From Adiantum capillus-veneris (Eukaryota > Streptophyta > Polypodiopsida > Polypodiales > Pteridaceae), in NCBI GenBank assembly GCA_014529385.2, contig CM043955.1, positions 154,471,640 through 154,535,639 on the forward strand: a DNA stretch of 64,000 bases, given 5' to 3'. Made by a program: the position numbers and the translations under genes. Positions 1 through 12,481 of this stretch are shown piece after piece; position 1 is the stretch's first letter; the number at the start of each line of letters is the position of its first letter. The notes under the pieces were generated by a model. The model searched no databases, was not told the origin of the DNA, and worked only from the letters and a program-made list of their open reading frames with translations.

Positions 1-44
1 GTGTCTGTTCTGGGTGGGACCGGTACGCAAGCACACGACTGGGA

Positions 45-56
45 GCTTTGATACCA
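45..56 (-). other. Possible LTR-retrotransposon primer-binding site
   Basis: On the minus strand this reads TGGTATCAAAGC, close to the initiator-tRNA-Met-complementary PBS found in the window's other LTR elements. It would place a minus-strand element to the left of the window and its 5' LTR to the right of position 56. The sequence after it does not start or end with a clear TG/CA pair, and I find no partner LTR, so the LTR itself is not called. Confidence 0.3.
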
Positions 57-228
57 CTATAACGGGACGGCCACCACGTGCCAACATAAAAGAATAGACG
101 AGAAAACTTTAACATTTCAAAACAATTGAACTGAGAGAGAGTGCACGACACACGAAACGGGGAGTGGCGGAGTTCCACCCCGAGAGAGCAGTGGCCCCAA
201 ACCTTGGCGCCCCTTTCGGTATTTCTTT

Positions 229-714
229 ATATTGCTTGAACTCAGTTTAACGGCAGGGTCAACTGTTTGCACCTTCACGCGGAAGAGTGCCAGACAATGA
301 GCCCTTCCCACATATTTAAATGCCTTGGGCCTATGAAAAGCAGCTTACATGAAAAGCTTCAAACTCAAGAGCATTTGGTCCAAAAATTGGTGCTGAAGGT
401 GCCAGCTCTAATCATGGAAATCCGTACAACTACCACGTCAGCATGCAGTAGTGTAATTTGCACCACGTGGCATATTGCTTGAACTCAGTTTAACGGCAGG
501 GTCAACTGTTTGCACCTTCACGCGGAAGAGTGCCAGACAATGAGCCCTTCCCACATATTTAAATGCCTTGGGCCTATGAAAAGCAGCTTACATGAAAAGC
601 TTCAAACTCAAGAGCATTTGGTCCAAAAATTGGTGCTGAAGGTGCCAGCTCTAATCATGGAAATCCGTACAACTACCACGTCAGCATGCAGTAGTGTAAT
701 TTGCGCCACGTGGC
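229..714. repeat. Tandem duplication, two 243-bp units
   Basis: Positions 229-471 and 472-714 are almost identical direct copies, offset by exactly 243 bases. Copies diverge immediately after the second unit (714). Each copy holds a short open frame starting MHLHAEECQTMSPSHIF, but the frame has no recognisable domain and is probably not a gene. Confidence 0.9.
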
Positions 715-1180
715 ACTATCAATGCAAATTGCGGGTGTCCGTACAACTGCCACGTCATCAGGCTTTGCGCAAGGATTTGAGTGTGTGCTGGCCTTGCTTT
801 ATTTTAATGTTTTTAAAGTCCTAGGGACTTGCGCCCCCATCGGACAGGGTTCCCTAAGTTAGGTTTACTGCTTCTTCACTTAGGGTTTAGGCCTCTCAGC
901 CGGGATCTGCAAGTTGACTCAAGTCTTCAGTGGCTTGACACGTCAGCAGTTTGTGACTTGTCATCCTCTACGTAGGGTTTTTAACCTGTGCTGCTTTTGT
1001 CCGGCTTCTTCACTTCAGTAGCCCTCTAGGTCATGCATACCCCCTCTTGAAAGAAGAGTAATTGCCCTCGATTACACCTGTACAACAGATAAAGGTAGCT
1101 CAGTAGACACTGACTCTATGCACCCATGCACCAGACTATACACATCCAATAATTGCACAAAGACACCACTATTCTTTGAG

Positions 1181-1322
1181 AGTATACTCAATCCGGCGAC
1201 TTTAGGTCTAGGCACTTGGGAAACCGAGTGTCCCCTGGTGCATAAACCTCGACACATGGGTGCAATGCCGGTAACAAAAGATTCCGGAATCATCAAACCA
1301 CAGTAAGAAGCTAGGCGGCCAA

Positions 1323-1382
<60 letters not shown>

Positions 1383-1612
1383 GTCTCCTCTATCTGCTCT
1401 CCTCTCTTGATCACTACCTAAGATCCAGTCGGCCAGTAACCACCATCCTCTGATAGTATACTCAATCCCACCACATCTTGGTCTAGGCACTTAGAAACTG
1501 AGTTTCCCCTGGTGCATAAACCTGGACACATGGGGTGCCAATGCTTGTAACAAGAGAGCTCAGAATCATCAGACCACAGCGAGAAGCTAGGTGGCAAGAC
1601 CTTTCTCTCTGT
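1181..1612. repeat. Diverged tandem pair around a (CT)n tract
   Basis: A segment of about 160 bp at 1181-1340 recurs in diverged form at about 1454-1612. Both copies share 'TATACTCAATCC', 'CCTGGTGCATAAACCT' and 'GAAGCTAGG', and both run into a CT-rich stretch. The first copy is followed by a long (CT)n tract at about 1326-1378. No coding function is seen. It lies upstream of the YKT6 exon, possibly in an upstream intron. Confidence 0.7.
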
Positions 1613-2102
1613 CGCTCTCCGTGTTTATCTCCTCTATCTCCTCTCCTCTCTTAATATAATTATCTATCTTGCTATTTGGTACCTGATAAGTGCCCGGAGG
1701 GGGGGGGGGGAGGTGATGCTGCTTTCATAGGTAATAACACTAGTTTAAAACCAAGAGTGCACATGTACTTGATCTTTTTTAGTGTATGGACTTTGAATAG
1801 GTTTTATATTTAATTAATCTATCTATTGAGCTTAGGCCGTCATTCTAAGATACGTAACTAAAGTAATTTGTGTTCAGGTTTCCAGCTTTCACTTGACGGT
1901 AATCGCAGGTTATTTCAGCTTTTTCCTTCTGTGGTCTAGGCAACGGAGGAAAATACAAAAAGTTAGTGATAGCATTATAGATGAGATATTGTTGTGCTTT
2001 GTCTCATGTTCTATAGCTGAGAAAGTTCATTTGGGGCTCTCCTACACATTTTGTTTTTGATTGAAGAAGATACATGCTTACTACTGTTTTTCTTTCCTGC
2101 AG

Positions 2103-2200
2103 AGTATATGGTGCATGCTTATAATCGGAACGGGTTGTGTGGTGTGGCATTTGTAGATGCACAATATCCAATGAGGAGCGCTTTTTCCGTTTTGACCAAG
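2103..2200 (+). CDS. YKT6: YKT6 R-SNARE, internal exon (C-terminal part of longin domain)
   Basis: The exon follows a TTTCCTGCAG acceptor and ends at AAG before a GTATCA donor. It translates as YMVHAYNRNGLCGVAFVDAQ and then YPMRSAFSVLTK, matching the end of the longin domain of plant YKT6 proteins. YKT6 is a prenylated and palmitoylated R-SNARE that acts in fusion at ER, Golgi and vacuolar membranes; its longin domain folds back on the SNARE helix. The reading frame and junction phase continue exactly into the exon at 18330. About 65 N-terminal residues, judged from the usual ~199-residue length, are not recognisable in positions 1-2102, so the first exon(s) probably lie upstream of the window. 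Confidence 0.93.
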
Positions 2201-5200
2201 GTATCACATGTGTGAATGTAGGATGCTCTTTTCATCAGTCATTCCACAGGCTGTGATGCTGCCAAGAAGGCCTTGTAAATTATTCTTTTGTGATATTAAG
2301 CTTGTAAATGCTTTGTACATGCATTTACTCTGCCGGGGCGTACTTGTTAAGCTTTGCCTTAAGTCTAATATGATACCCTTAAAAAACTGCTTCAAAAATT
2401 TGTAATGCGATAGTGACACTGTTTTCGAAGGATAGGAAATAAAAAATTATCTTGATGTTTGGGGTTCTTTGAACTAGTTTGTCTAGAAGCCCGGAACAAC
2501 CTTTACTTAAGTAGTGTGTGATCTACCTGTAAATGTTCAGGATTGTAGGAAATTGACTTACTACCCATAATTCTAATCCTACTTGCAGCACTGAAATGTA
2601 AAAAATATTTTTGTAAGGCACTATTCTGTTTCCCAAGTGGAGTGTCAGCTTTAGCTTGGTTTGGCCTGTAACTGTTCTTGAAGAGTTTGTTCAATGGTAA
2701 AGCGTAGCCTCGTAACCATTTGGTTATGCATTAGCTTCCCTTGGATTTTCTTACGAAGGGACTCCTTTGTTGTGTTTGTAGGAACTTTTTACGCTCAAAT
2801 AAGCTGTCCTCTTGGGAGGTCAACCAAGGACCCCATCGGAATTCCTCTAGGTTCCTGTTATGCCTTCCCATTCCAGATGCTTTTGTGCCCTTGCCCTAAT
2901 TTCTAGTTTTGCAGGCCCTTGGTTCTGGACTGGCCATCTGTATACCTGTCAGACTGGGTATTGCACATGCTTAAACCTGTCCTGGCCTTTTGCTATTTCT
3001 CCATATTCAGCATTTTTACTCTGCTGTTTTTGTTGTGGGCCATTCATATGTTGGGGTTGTTTTTTTCTGGTGTATAGTTCACATTCTCATTTGTGGTGCT
3101 AATTCTTTCGATCTTTGTGGTGCGTATGCCCTATCAACTACCTCATTTTTGTGCTAATTTTTCCGATTTAATGCTTCTTTTAGTGCTAGGCTTCATTATG
3201 GCCGAGTCTGCTCTTGATCTCGGGAGTCATGACAGAAACTCAGTATGCTGAACTTTATGTTGATGTATGCTCACGTGTGTGCGCGTGTGGTGTGTGTTGT
3301 ATGTTAGTACCTAGTTCTACACCCACTATTGGGCACTGACGACGTTAGTGGGGATGTCGTGGTATTTAGTCAATACTATGCATGATGGAGCTGAATGTTA
3401 TATTGTCTTGTGGGTGATTACCATGGGTCTATACCTTGCCTTTTCTCTACTGGTGAATCTCGGCTTATCCTGGATTCATCTAGGTATATATGTTCCTTGA
3501 CCCTCTGAGCTTGGCAGGAACACTTTAAATAGCTGTCTATCTCTTCCTGCTTTTGCTCTTATACTCATCTCAGCCTTTTGGTATTTCTTAACATTTGCTT
3601 TTAGCTCCATCACTGTTTCTTTGTCTCTTCCATCTTTGCTCTGCACTTCGAGTATTATAAGGCTTCCTCTTTTCAGCCTTTGACCTCTTTGTTAGAGCTT
3701 TACGTTCACCTCCCAAATGCTCCTGCTTATGGCTTTTTTCAAGTGCATGCAGGCCCTTGGTTGTGGGTTGGCCACCCTTTCACCTTCCTAGTAGAAGCAC
3801 CTCCGGGGCTGATTTGATGCACCTTTGGATCCGTTTCGATGTGGGATTGCGGGTGGCCTCCAATGGGGCCGATTTGCGCTCCCGATGTGAAGAATGAAGG
3901 GCTGAAAACACAAATTTCGATGATGCCTACGATGGACAGCAATGGGAGCACTAGATGCAGCGAGAGAATGGCGGAGAAGAGGCTCAATGGGCTACGGAAG
4001 TACCGGACTGCATCTCGATGGCTGGCGCTTGCAGATCTCATGCACCTCCGGCAAGGGAAGGGCTGAAAACTGAAAATGCTTGCTGATCTGCTGAATTTTC
4101 CACTAGCTGTAGGCCTGGAAGTGCAAATCGCTCGATGATCTACTGCCAAAAACTCTAGGGCTGGTCTGCTACTACAAAAATGCCAAGGCTGGCCTCCTAG
4201 TAGCGTTGCTTCATTTGATGCCAACCGCTAGGAGCTCTGCTTCCTTTATAGGTGAAAACTGCAGGTTATAAACTTCTTAAGGTCTAGGTAGGACAAACCT
4301 GGAAGACAAAGTTATAACAATAAATCATTAAAACGATTTATTAATAAACTTGACTTCGGTTAAGTTTCTGGGTGAAACTGTCACACATCTGTCCACCCGT
4401 GAATCCGATTGACGCGGGGAATAGTTCATTGGATTCCTCTAACCTTAAACTATATGCGCGTCATGCCAGATGCCCACCGTAGTGTAATAACATTTGTCAA
4501 AACGCATTTACAAATTATTTATGTAAGAGGGTTCCAAAACTGAAAAACCTAATCTAACAAACTCGTCCGGACATGCAGGTCCCGTGAACAAGCTCACAAA
4601 ATTACCAGTACTAATCCTCCTAGGATTCTAGACATTCCTTTCTAGGGATAGGTCAAAAACTGGCTGTGGAAGTCTATGAAGCATGTCCACGTGGCACACA
4701 GAGCCATATGCACATGCCACATCTGCTAAAATTGCTGTGCCGCCTCAGCCAACGCAAAACACGGAAATTCCTACAACGTGCCACGTTAGCATGTCAACGC
4801 AAATTTCAGAAATATGCTGCTAGCTTTTGCTTTGGAGTTTTAAGGGTTTTAGGCCCCTCAGCCGGTGCTCCATAATTTTGTCGGGTTAGGTTTTTAAACC
4901 TTGAAAGGCCTCTTGGCCATAATTGCAAGCTCTTTTGGGGTTCAAATCTTTTGGGTTAGAATTTTTAAACTCTTATCTGCTTGTCCTCTCGGCCATTTCC
5001 TCAGGTTTGGCACGCCACGTCACCAACTTGTGACAATGTCAATAAGTTTTCTATGCTCATTCCTAGGGAAGGCATAATCACAACACAAGCATGAGCACGA
5101 TTGTCTATCAAACATTAGTATTCGCTTGACGATCTTTGAAGGTAGAAAGGTCAAGTTTAGTGCTCATTTTTTGCAAGCACTCATTCATAAGTGTAATAGA

Positions 5201-5936
5201 GCCAAAACTCAACGCAAACTGCAAGCCAATAAACTGCAGATAAGTGCCATAGTGGGAGTAAACTCGACCACTAAACCATCAGAGAGTAAACTGCGAATAC
5301 GTGCAAAACATGGCGAGAATCTCGGAAAAATCCGGCAGAGTTTTCCCTGAAAACTGAGCAAGAACTCAAAAATCTCACCAAATACGCATGAAAATAGACA
5401 CTCTGTGTTTCAGTAGCAAAATCCACAAATGGCACACATAGCATTGCCAAAACTCTAGCAAAACAGCTCACTCGTGACCGAGTGGCTCTATGGACATATA
5501 TCTGTCCAAAAACACCTGTAAACCTGCAGATTTCAGCATCTGCGTTTTCAGCGCGTCATCGTCGCATCGTCGTCATCGCTGTCGTCACCGACATAGAGTC
5601 AGAATTCAGCAGATACAAGATTTGCAAATTTCAGCCATCAGCGTTTTCAGATTTCAGCCCGTCTCGTTGCCGTCCTCATCGTCGGCAAGTCCATTGCATT
5701 GTAGAGATTTGTGCAATCAATAGTAGACCGCTCTCGCCATAGAGAGTGGGGCCTTTGGAGGAGGGTTTGACAACATTGGTGCCGTATTCTTCTCTCTCTA
5801 TCTCTCAGTTTCAACACCTTCATTCACAGTGTTTACCACTTTGTTTGTGATCATTTGCACTCTCTCACTAAAGGAACGGAAGGCTCTCCCTTCCGTAAGT
5901 AAAAGGAACCCTTGAGCACAGTTCGGAACACTCATC
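2201..5936. other. Intronic sequence without recognised genes
   Basis: The first part is AT/T-rich and looks like ordinary intron sequence. At about 3739-4224 the minus strand stays open for 161 codons, but the translation is low in recognisable structure and I do not call it a gene. Around 4840-5060 short blocks (AGGGTTTTAGGCCCCTCAGC; CTTGTGACAATGTCA) resemble blocks at about 885-960, which suggests a diverged dispersed repeat. Confidence 0.5.
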
Positions 5937-6766
5937 TTGAGCAAAGTTCAACATTCACTTCCGTTGCACCTTACATTGTTCCAGTGGCTGGTTGCACATA
6001 GAGCTACAACAGTGGGCAGCTGGCTTGTACATAGTGGTCTCTCGGCAGCATGCGTAGCTTGTGGCCAGCGTGTGGAGAGTCAGCGTCATTGTCTTTGGGA
6101 CTTTCCTATGGCAGAGCAGGTTTGGCTTTGTGTCCTTCGGCTGATGCCAGCTTTTTCCACAGCACGACAATACACTTGGGGGGCAGCTGCTTGGTCCACT
6201 CTCACGGGCCTGGCATTACAGTTTGAGCTACCCTCCACCAATAGGATGATAGTGATCTTGGGGGGTCGACCTACACTCCAGCCTGCTATAAAGCTTACTC
6301 CACAGGAGTGGTGCAGTGAGAGAGAGGAGTGTTGGGAGCTCATTTGCGGCCTAACACTGTAGTTCATCTGGCGGGCCCGCTGCTTCCGCATCTTCGAGAC
6401 TTGCCCTGTACCATCGGCAGAGACAATTCGAGATCTTTAGCTAGAGCTGATCCATACTCTCGGGGGACAGTTCGAGAGACTCACGGCAGCTCCGACCGCA
6501 TGCGGGAGCGTAGAGAGGCTTTCCTTCGACTCTGGCACCCTGGGCCTTTCTTCACCATGGTCTAGGGTGGGCTCAGATGGCACTACCGTCCACCTGTGTG
6601 GCTCTTCTCTCCTCCCATCTCTTAATTTAGCCTCATTGTACATATGCATTGGGAGAGTCTCCCTTTATGATTGCTGTTACCCTCTCTAGTAGAGGTAGTT
6701 GTAGCCCTATGGGTAGTTTCATTAACTAATAGAAGGATCTTTTTCTCGGAGAAAAAAAAAAAGCAA
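5937..6766 (+). mobile_element. 5'-truncated LINE (L1-type), 3' end with poly(A)
   Basis: The frame from 5937 encodes the C-terminal zf-RVT region of plant L1-type LINEs. It has FQWLVAHRATTVGSWLVHSG, then CVACG, then ESQRHCLWDFPMAEQVW, which is the zinc-knuckle pattern CxxC…H…C. An in-frame TAG near 6360 interrupts the following 'IWRARCFRIF' segment, and the frame ends at a stop near 6565. A run of A at about 6753-6764 marks the 3' end and directly abuts PPR-derived sequence, so the LINE appears to have inserted into that array. The reverse transcriptase and endonuclease are missing. Confidence 0.8.
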
Positions 6767-7895
6767 CTGAGAAGGACATTCCGAGAGGATTTCAAGGAAA
6801 AAGATGTCGTGCCAAACATGACATTTTTTTTTCTTGCGTAGAGCCACATGCCTTCAAGATGCATGCATAGTTGATTGCATCTGGAGAGAGACCTTCGCTT
6901 CGCATCTGCTGACATTCCGAATAGAACACCTAACAATTGCAACTGAGAGGGACATTTCGAGAGGATTCCAAGAGGGGACATTCCAGACAGGAAGCTCCTC
7001 AAGCACTTTTTGTGCTTTCGCATGCACACCACAATTAGCATACATATCGACCAAGACACTGCCAAGCACGACATCTTTTTTCTTGCGTAGAGCCACATGC
7101 CTTCAAGATGCATGTGCAGGTGATTGCATCCAGACGGAGGCCCTCACTTTGCATCTGCTGACATTCTAAAAAGTACATCTGATACTTTTGAAAGTCGTCA
7201 ACGCCTGCGATCGACGTGTGATTAAAAAAGCTTGCAACATGTGATGATTGCATCTATGTCTGCGTAGGTGATTGCATCTAGAGAGAGGCCCTCATGTCGC
7301 ATCTCGATTCTGCCTGTGACGATTAAACAAAGCCGCGTGCCTTCAAGATGCGTACGTAGGTGATTGCATCTGGAGAGAGGCCCTCACTTCGCATCTGCTG
7401 AAAACAACTAGAGCTTTTTGCCCTTGTCCCTATTGGGAAAATCTTGCAATCAATGCATTCCAAGAGTTCACACTCTGGACAGCAAGCTGCTCGAGCACTT
7501 GCATGGAGCCACATGCCTTTAAGGATGTAAGCATAGCATTCAAGATGAAAGTATAGGTGACCACATTTGGAGAGACACTCCCACTTTTGCATCCGCTGAA
7601 AAAACCCTAGAGCTTTCTGGCCCTGCCCCTATCACGCGTAGAGCCACATGCCTTCAAGATGCATGCGTAGGTGATTGCATCTGCTGAAAATAGACTAGAG
7701 CTTTTTCTTGTGTGGAGAATCCTGCAATTAGTGCATTCGAAGAGTGCGCGCTCAATCCTGCTCCCTGTGCGTATCCCTGTCTCAAGCCTTCCAGGTGCAA
7801 GAGTTGTGCGCTGCTGCAGATGGAGTTTCGCAAGTGGCGCGCTTAAAAAAATCGTGGCTTGATAAAACGATGGAGTCATTTGAAAGTCTGCCACG
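6767..7895 (-). pseudogene. Degenerate pentatricopeptide-repeat (PPR) gene fragment array
   Basis: Short minus-strand frames carry classic plant PPR signatures. Examples are VDMYANCGVHAKAQKVLEEL (usual VDMYAKCG…A..VF..L) at about 6980-7060 and DAITYACILKACGST at about 7620-7690, with variants near 7130 and 7330. At DNA level a block reading on the + strand GAGCCACATGCCTTCAAGAT…GATTGCATCT…GCATCTGCTGA recurs at about 6840, 7088, 7325, 7505 and 7640. Stops and frameshifts separate every motif, so no functional protein is possible. PPR proteins bind organellar RNA. This looks like a decayed copy, cut at its distal end by the LINE at 5937-6766. Confidence 0.8.
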
Positions 7896-7988
7896 TGGAT
7901 TCATGAGAAGTGAGCTTTTTGAATGAAGATGTATGCTAACGAAGTAATGATGCATTGAATTTTCTGCCCACACCGAGCTTTTACGGGA

Positions 7989-9971
7989 GTGTTCTTTGTT
8001 GACATGCTCGTCTTTTTGAAGACTGAGGAGGAACATCGGAAGCACTTGGACATAGTCTTTCAGGAATTGCAAAAGCATGAGTTGCATGCAAATGCAAAGA
8101 AAAGTGAGTTCTTTCTCATGGAGATACACTATCTCGGCCATATAGTCTCTCACAACCAAGTGAGTATGGATCCCACAAAGATCCAGGTGGACCAAGATTG
8201 GCCAACTCCCACTACGATACATAATGTACATAGCTTTTTGGGATTGTGTTCCTACTATCGGAGGTTTATCCGAGGGTTAACAAATGTAGGTGGACCACTT
8301 CATGATTTAACAATGAAGAAGATTCCCTTTCGATGGAGATGGAGACAATGAGGAGCATTATCTTCCAAGAGTGGATTTTGTGATCAAAACCGATGACGAG
8401 AGTTTGCGGTATTTCCGTGTGCAACGGGAACTATCTGAGAAACATATGAGATAGGCCAACTTTTTGTCCATGTTTCACTTCCAGATCCTTCATAGGGCTA
8501 AGAACGTTGTTGCAGACGCACTCTTTAGACAGCCAAGGGTGAATGCAATTACTTGTGTATATCACCGCAAATTGGAATCACTTCCAGAATCCAAATTTGT
8601 ATCCGAATGACCCAGACTTCTCCCCCATTTGGAGCAAGTTACAGAACAGAGAGAATGAATATCCCTATTCCATTTGGGATGGTTACCTCTACCACCACCA
8701 AGCAATTTGCTTGGCGGTGCCATTGAGAAAGAAAATCATGGACGAAGCACATGCTTCGCCTTATGCAGGACATCGGGGTATTCTCCCTATGACCTTATGC
8801 AGGTCTTTTGGCCAAGCCTTAAAGCAAATATCGATCAATATGTCGGGGAATGTTTGGTTTGCCAAAAAGTCAAGTACGATTGGCATAAAACGCCTTGTTT
8901 ACTCCAACCTTTGCTTGTGTTTGATCAACCCTTGGAGAGCATTGCCATGGTTTTTATTATGGATTTCTCCGAAGAGTCAAATTGGAAATGATGCTATATG
9001 GACCATTATGGACAAATTTAGCAAGCAAGCTCACTTTATTTTAATCAGGAAAATGATCAAAGCAGATCATATGGCTAGGATTTTTCTAGCACAAATTTTA
9101 AAGCATCATGTGATGCCCAAGTCTAATGTGAGTGATCGAGATCTTGCATGACAAGAAATTTTTGACGTGCCTTGTTTGATAACTTTGGCACGAAGTTGGA
9201 CTTTTCTTCTGCATACCATCCACAAACGGATGGGCAAAGTGAGATGCTAATTTCACAGTATTGCATGTGTTTGAAATATTATGTGTCGAACAGACAGTTT
9301 GAATGGGAGAAGTATTTACCCTTGTCGAGTACGCATATAACAATACCGTACATTCGTCTACGGGGAAGGTACCCTTTATGGTAAGCCTTTGCTTCCATGG
9401 ATCCTTTTAACTAAGGATAAGATATTTGCAGCGGATGAGTTTGTCCGAGATATGGACATTGCGTATGGGCAAGTTAAGAGAGCATATTGTGCTCTCAGGA
9501 AAAACATAAGAAAGCTACGGACAAGCACATAAGGAATTTAGACTTAACAGTCAGTCAATTGGTCTTACTCAAGTTTGAGAAGGCAAGACTAAAGAAATAA
9601 GCGACTCATAAAGGGAAAGTGCTAAAATTTTCCAATTGTTATTATAGGCCGTTTAAGATAATTGACCAAGTGAACGATGTGACATTTCGATTAGAGCTAC
9701 CGCCTAATTGGAGGATCCATAATGCTTTCTATGTTAGTTTACTCCGGCCATATGTGGGACCGCCTCCAAGTCAGCCTATTACTGAGGAACCTCCTGAGGT
9801 TGAGGAAACGGAAGAAATACTCTAACTGGAGCACATCATTCATCATTAGGAGCGGCCATTACAGTCTGGAAAGATTACACGGAAGTATTTGGTAAAGTTC
9901 AAGAATTATTTTACTTTTAGACGCTCAGTGGATGACCGAGCAGGAATTAGCATCTTATCCCGAGATTCTGG
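7989..9971 (+). pseudogene. Ty3/Gypsy pol remnant (RT, RNase H, integrase, chromodomain-like tail)
   Basis: Several broken frames in correct order make up a Gypsy pol. About 7989-8351 is the end of the RT (LVFLKTEEEHRKHLDIVFQE…YLGHIVS…FLGLCSYYRRFIRG), with the YxDD site degraded to FVDM. About 8400-8540 holds RNase H remnants ending VVADALFRQPR. About 8543-9384 is the integrase, with the CLVCQK zinc-finger end, DKFSKQAHFI and YHPQTDGQSE, frameshifted near 8800 and stopped at 9149. About 9619-9971 carries the integrase C-terminus (IHNAFYVSLLRPY) and a chromodomain-like segment ending …QWMTEQELASYPEIL. Gag, protease and 5' RT are absent. The tail is cut at 9971 by an inserted LTR element and resumes at 12812. 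Confidence 0.9.
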
Positions 9972-10299
9972 TGTAAGGTGTAAGTTTTGTCCTAGTGTCC
10001 TAGAGAATGAGTCAAGGAGAGAAGAGTGGAATTATCCCACATGCAGTGGTGCAAGGCTGTAGAGCTACTTAAAGCTCATTTCATGAATGAATAAACACAA
10101 CTCTATTTTGCATTACATCTCCCTTGTTTATGGTGAGCTTGTGATGGCTTAGCAAATACTCAAGACCGTGTTTATGAGTCCAAGTTTATTGATCTTGGAA
10201 CCTAATTTGCTTGAGTGATAATCTAGCCAACACACGTTCACTTGTGTGCACGATGTTTGTCTTTCATCCACCCTAGCTAGCACGATCCTATTCCCATCA
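9972..10299 (+). repeat. 5' LTR of the non-autonomous element
   Basis: This 328-bp repeat starts TGTAAGG and ends CCATCA. It matches 12482-12811 over its whole length with scattered substitutions. 'AATGAATAAACAC' near 10085 may act as its polyadenylation region. Confidence 0.9.
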
Positions 10300-10301
10300 A
10301 G

Positions 10302-10313
10302 TGGTATCAAAGC
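10302..10313 (+). other. Primer-binding site of the non-autonomous LTR element
   Basis: TGGTATCAAAGC lies two bases inside the left LTR, the usual place for initiator-tRNA-Met priming of minus-strand synthesis. Confidence 0.85.
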
Positions 10314-11027
10314 TCGGGTATGCTAGCTAGGTTTGTCATTATGCATTTGCGTGTTAGTACGATTAGCATTTCTTAATCATCATTCTCTTCTATTGCATAT
10401 TGCATACCTAGTTAGTATTCCATTGGCTAGAATGAGCATGTTCTTGAGTTAAAGACTCTTGGGCCACTACTCGCTGGCTAATTGGAAGCTTAATTAGCAT
10501 TAGAGTTCATTAATTTTCCATTAGGAACTCGCATTTGCATTCAATAGTTGCTCCTCATTTTAGCAAAATTGGCATTTGCAATTGGTGTGTGTGCGTAGCC
10601 CGTCTCAAGAGCTTCCGATCAAGCTGATCCATGCTCAAATTGCCCTTCATTTGCACAGCTTGATTGATTTTTCTCTCTTGCACATCCTCACTTTTTGGAA
10701 TTGTTGCAACAGAGGCTCAAAAGTGTGTGTGTGTGCGCGTGCGCGCCTAAAGGAGTATTCAATGCTCACAATCCCCCTATGGAAAAAACAAAGTCTTCAA
10801 ATATCTCCAAAAGTTTGGCCTCCACTTTGGTGGGAACCCATGCAAGCATAGGTCAAACCCTCAAAAAAAGGGGGGCTCACACACAACCGTCCGCTGCTCG
10901 GCGTGCTGCCCGCGCCTGCGCGGAAACTGCTCGGCCTGACCCGGCCTGTCCGAAGCCTGCCTGCCTTGCCCCTGCTCTGTCCGGACGCTGCTTAGCTTGG
11001 CCGACCTTGCCCCTGCCCTGCCCGACA

Positions 11028-11750
11028 TGCTGCCCGAAAGGCTGTTCGCGCCTGCCCGGAAACTGCCCGGCCTGATCCCGCCTGTCCGAAGCCTGCCCGC
11101 CTTGCCCCCGCCTTGTCCAGATGCTGCCCGGCTTGCCCGACCTGACCCGGCTGCCCCGTTTTTTAACTAGGAGAGCCTTCCCACGTCCTGGCCTGAGCTC
11201 CCCACATTCCAAGGCTCCGACCCCTCTAGGGGTGCTATCCCACGAATAGGCCCACGGTCTTACTGCACTGAGGCAATAAAGCTTCACCTTCAAGGGTTTT
11301 TCCTTGAGCTTCCAAAACTATTAGGCTACTTCGACAACACAAAACAAAGGGATCAAATAAGAACTTCAAAAGGGGTTTCAATAAGAGGCTTCTGCTTGGC
11401 GTGCTACTTACCCGAAAGGCTGCCCGCGCCTGCCCGAAAACTGCCCGGCCTGACCCCGCCTTGGCCCCCCCCCCCGAATGCTGCCCGGCTTGCCCGACCT
11501 AACCCGGCTGCCCCGTTTTTTAACTAGAAGAGCCTTCCCACGTCCTTGCCTGAGCTCCCCACATTCCAAGGCTCCGACCCGTCTAGGGTGCGATCCCACA
11601 AGTAGGCCCACGGTCTTACTGCACTGAGGCAATAAAGCTTCAACTTCAAGGGTTTTTCCTCGAGCTTCCAAAACTATTAGGCTACGTCGACAACACAAAA
11701 CAAAGGGATCAAATAAGAACTTCAAAAGGGGTTTCAATAAGAGGCTTCAA
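11028..11750. repeat. Internal tandem duplication with CTGCCCG-rich segments
   Basis: About 370 bp at roughly 11028-11397 recurs at about 11405-11750. Both copies begin with degenerate CTGCCCG/CCTGCCCGG iterations and continue through CCCCGTTTTTTAACTAG, a TTCCCACGTCC block and GCAATAAAGCTTCA. The GC-rich iterations extend leftward to about 10890. The minus-strand frames here are low-complexity translations and are not called as genes. Confidence 0.85.
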
Positions 11751-12481
11751 AGGCAACCCTCAAGAGCTCCAAGTGGAAGGCATCGAGATAAAGCAAGCAA
11801 AGATTGTGAAGGGTGACTTCACGCAAGTGAAGAGGTACTTCACATTGAAGGGAAATCCCAAAGTACGCATTAAAATTGAAAATCTTGCAGCCAAGCACAA
11901 CTTCTTGCAATATATGTAATTATATTCTACTACATGAATGACATTATAATTGTGATAGACACTAGCATTGGAGAGTCTCCAAATTGCTAAGACCTCTCTA
12001 TGTCTGAGAACTTTGTGACAATGTGTATGAAAGACACCGCATGCTTGGGCTCTTGGAGTATGAAGAAGATGGAAGAGGAGGCATTAGTTTTTTGCATAAG
12101 CCTTTTTATAGGATATTGTTACATGTCATTATGACGCATGGAATACCTTGTTTGCACCATAAAAGAGGAAAGAAGCACTCATTCGAGGGGAGGATATGAA
12201 GACAAGCCCATGAAGCAGTTGAGGACAAATCATTGAAGAAGACGAAGGTGCTCTTGGAGTGAAGCAGACATTTTTCAAAATTTTGCTCTTGGATTAGAGC
12301 ATTATGCTGTTTGTCTCTTGGATTGGGGATGTATGTTGTCTCTGCTGATAGATTGGACTGTTGTCTTTCTTCATCAAGTTGTAGCCCAAAATTCAAGGGG
12401 AGGATTCCTCTTGTATCGACATCCTTAGTGCATAAAGAATCTTCCATGTATTCCTCCTAGTTCAAACCTCGAGGGGAGGAT

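Noticed and set aside
267-824. Two similar open frames starting MHLHAEECQTM
   Set aside because: They arise from the 243-bp tandem duplication; no domain, no splice or promoter context.
1320-1414. Open frames made of Arg-Glu or Leu-Ser repeats here and at many other CT/GA tracts
   Set aside because: They are translations of dinucleotide microsatellites, not genes.
3739-4224. 161-codon minus-strand frame in the YKT6 intron
   Set aside because: Composition is Ser/Arg/Pro-rich with no recognised motif, and related short motifs occur near 14.9 kb, so it is more likely repeat DNA.
10877-11737. Arg/Gly-rich minus-strand frames in the small LTR element
   Set aside because: They are translations of CTGCCCG-type iterations in duplicated non-coding sequence.
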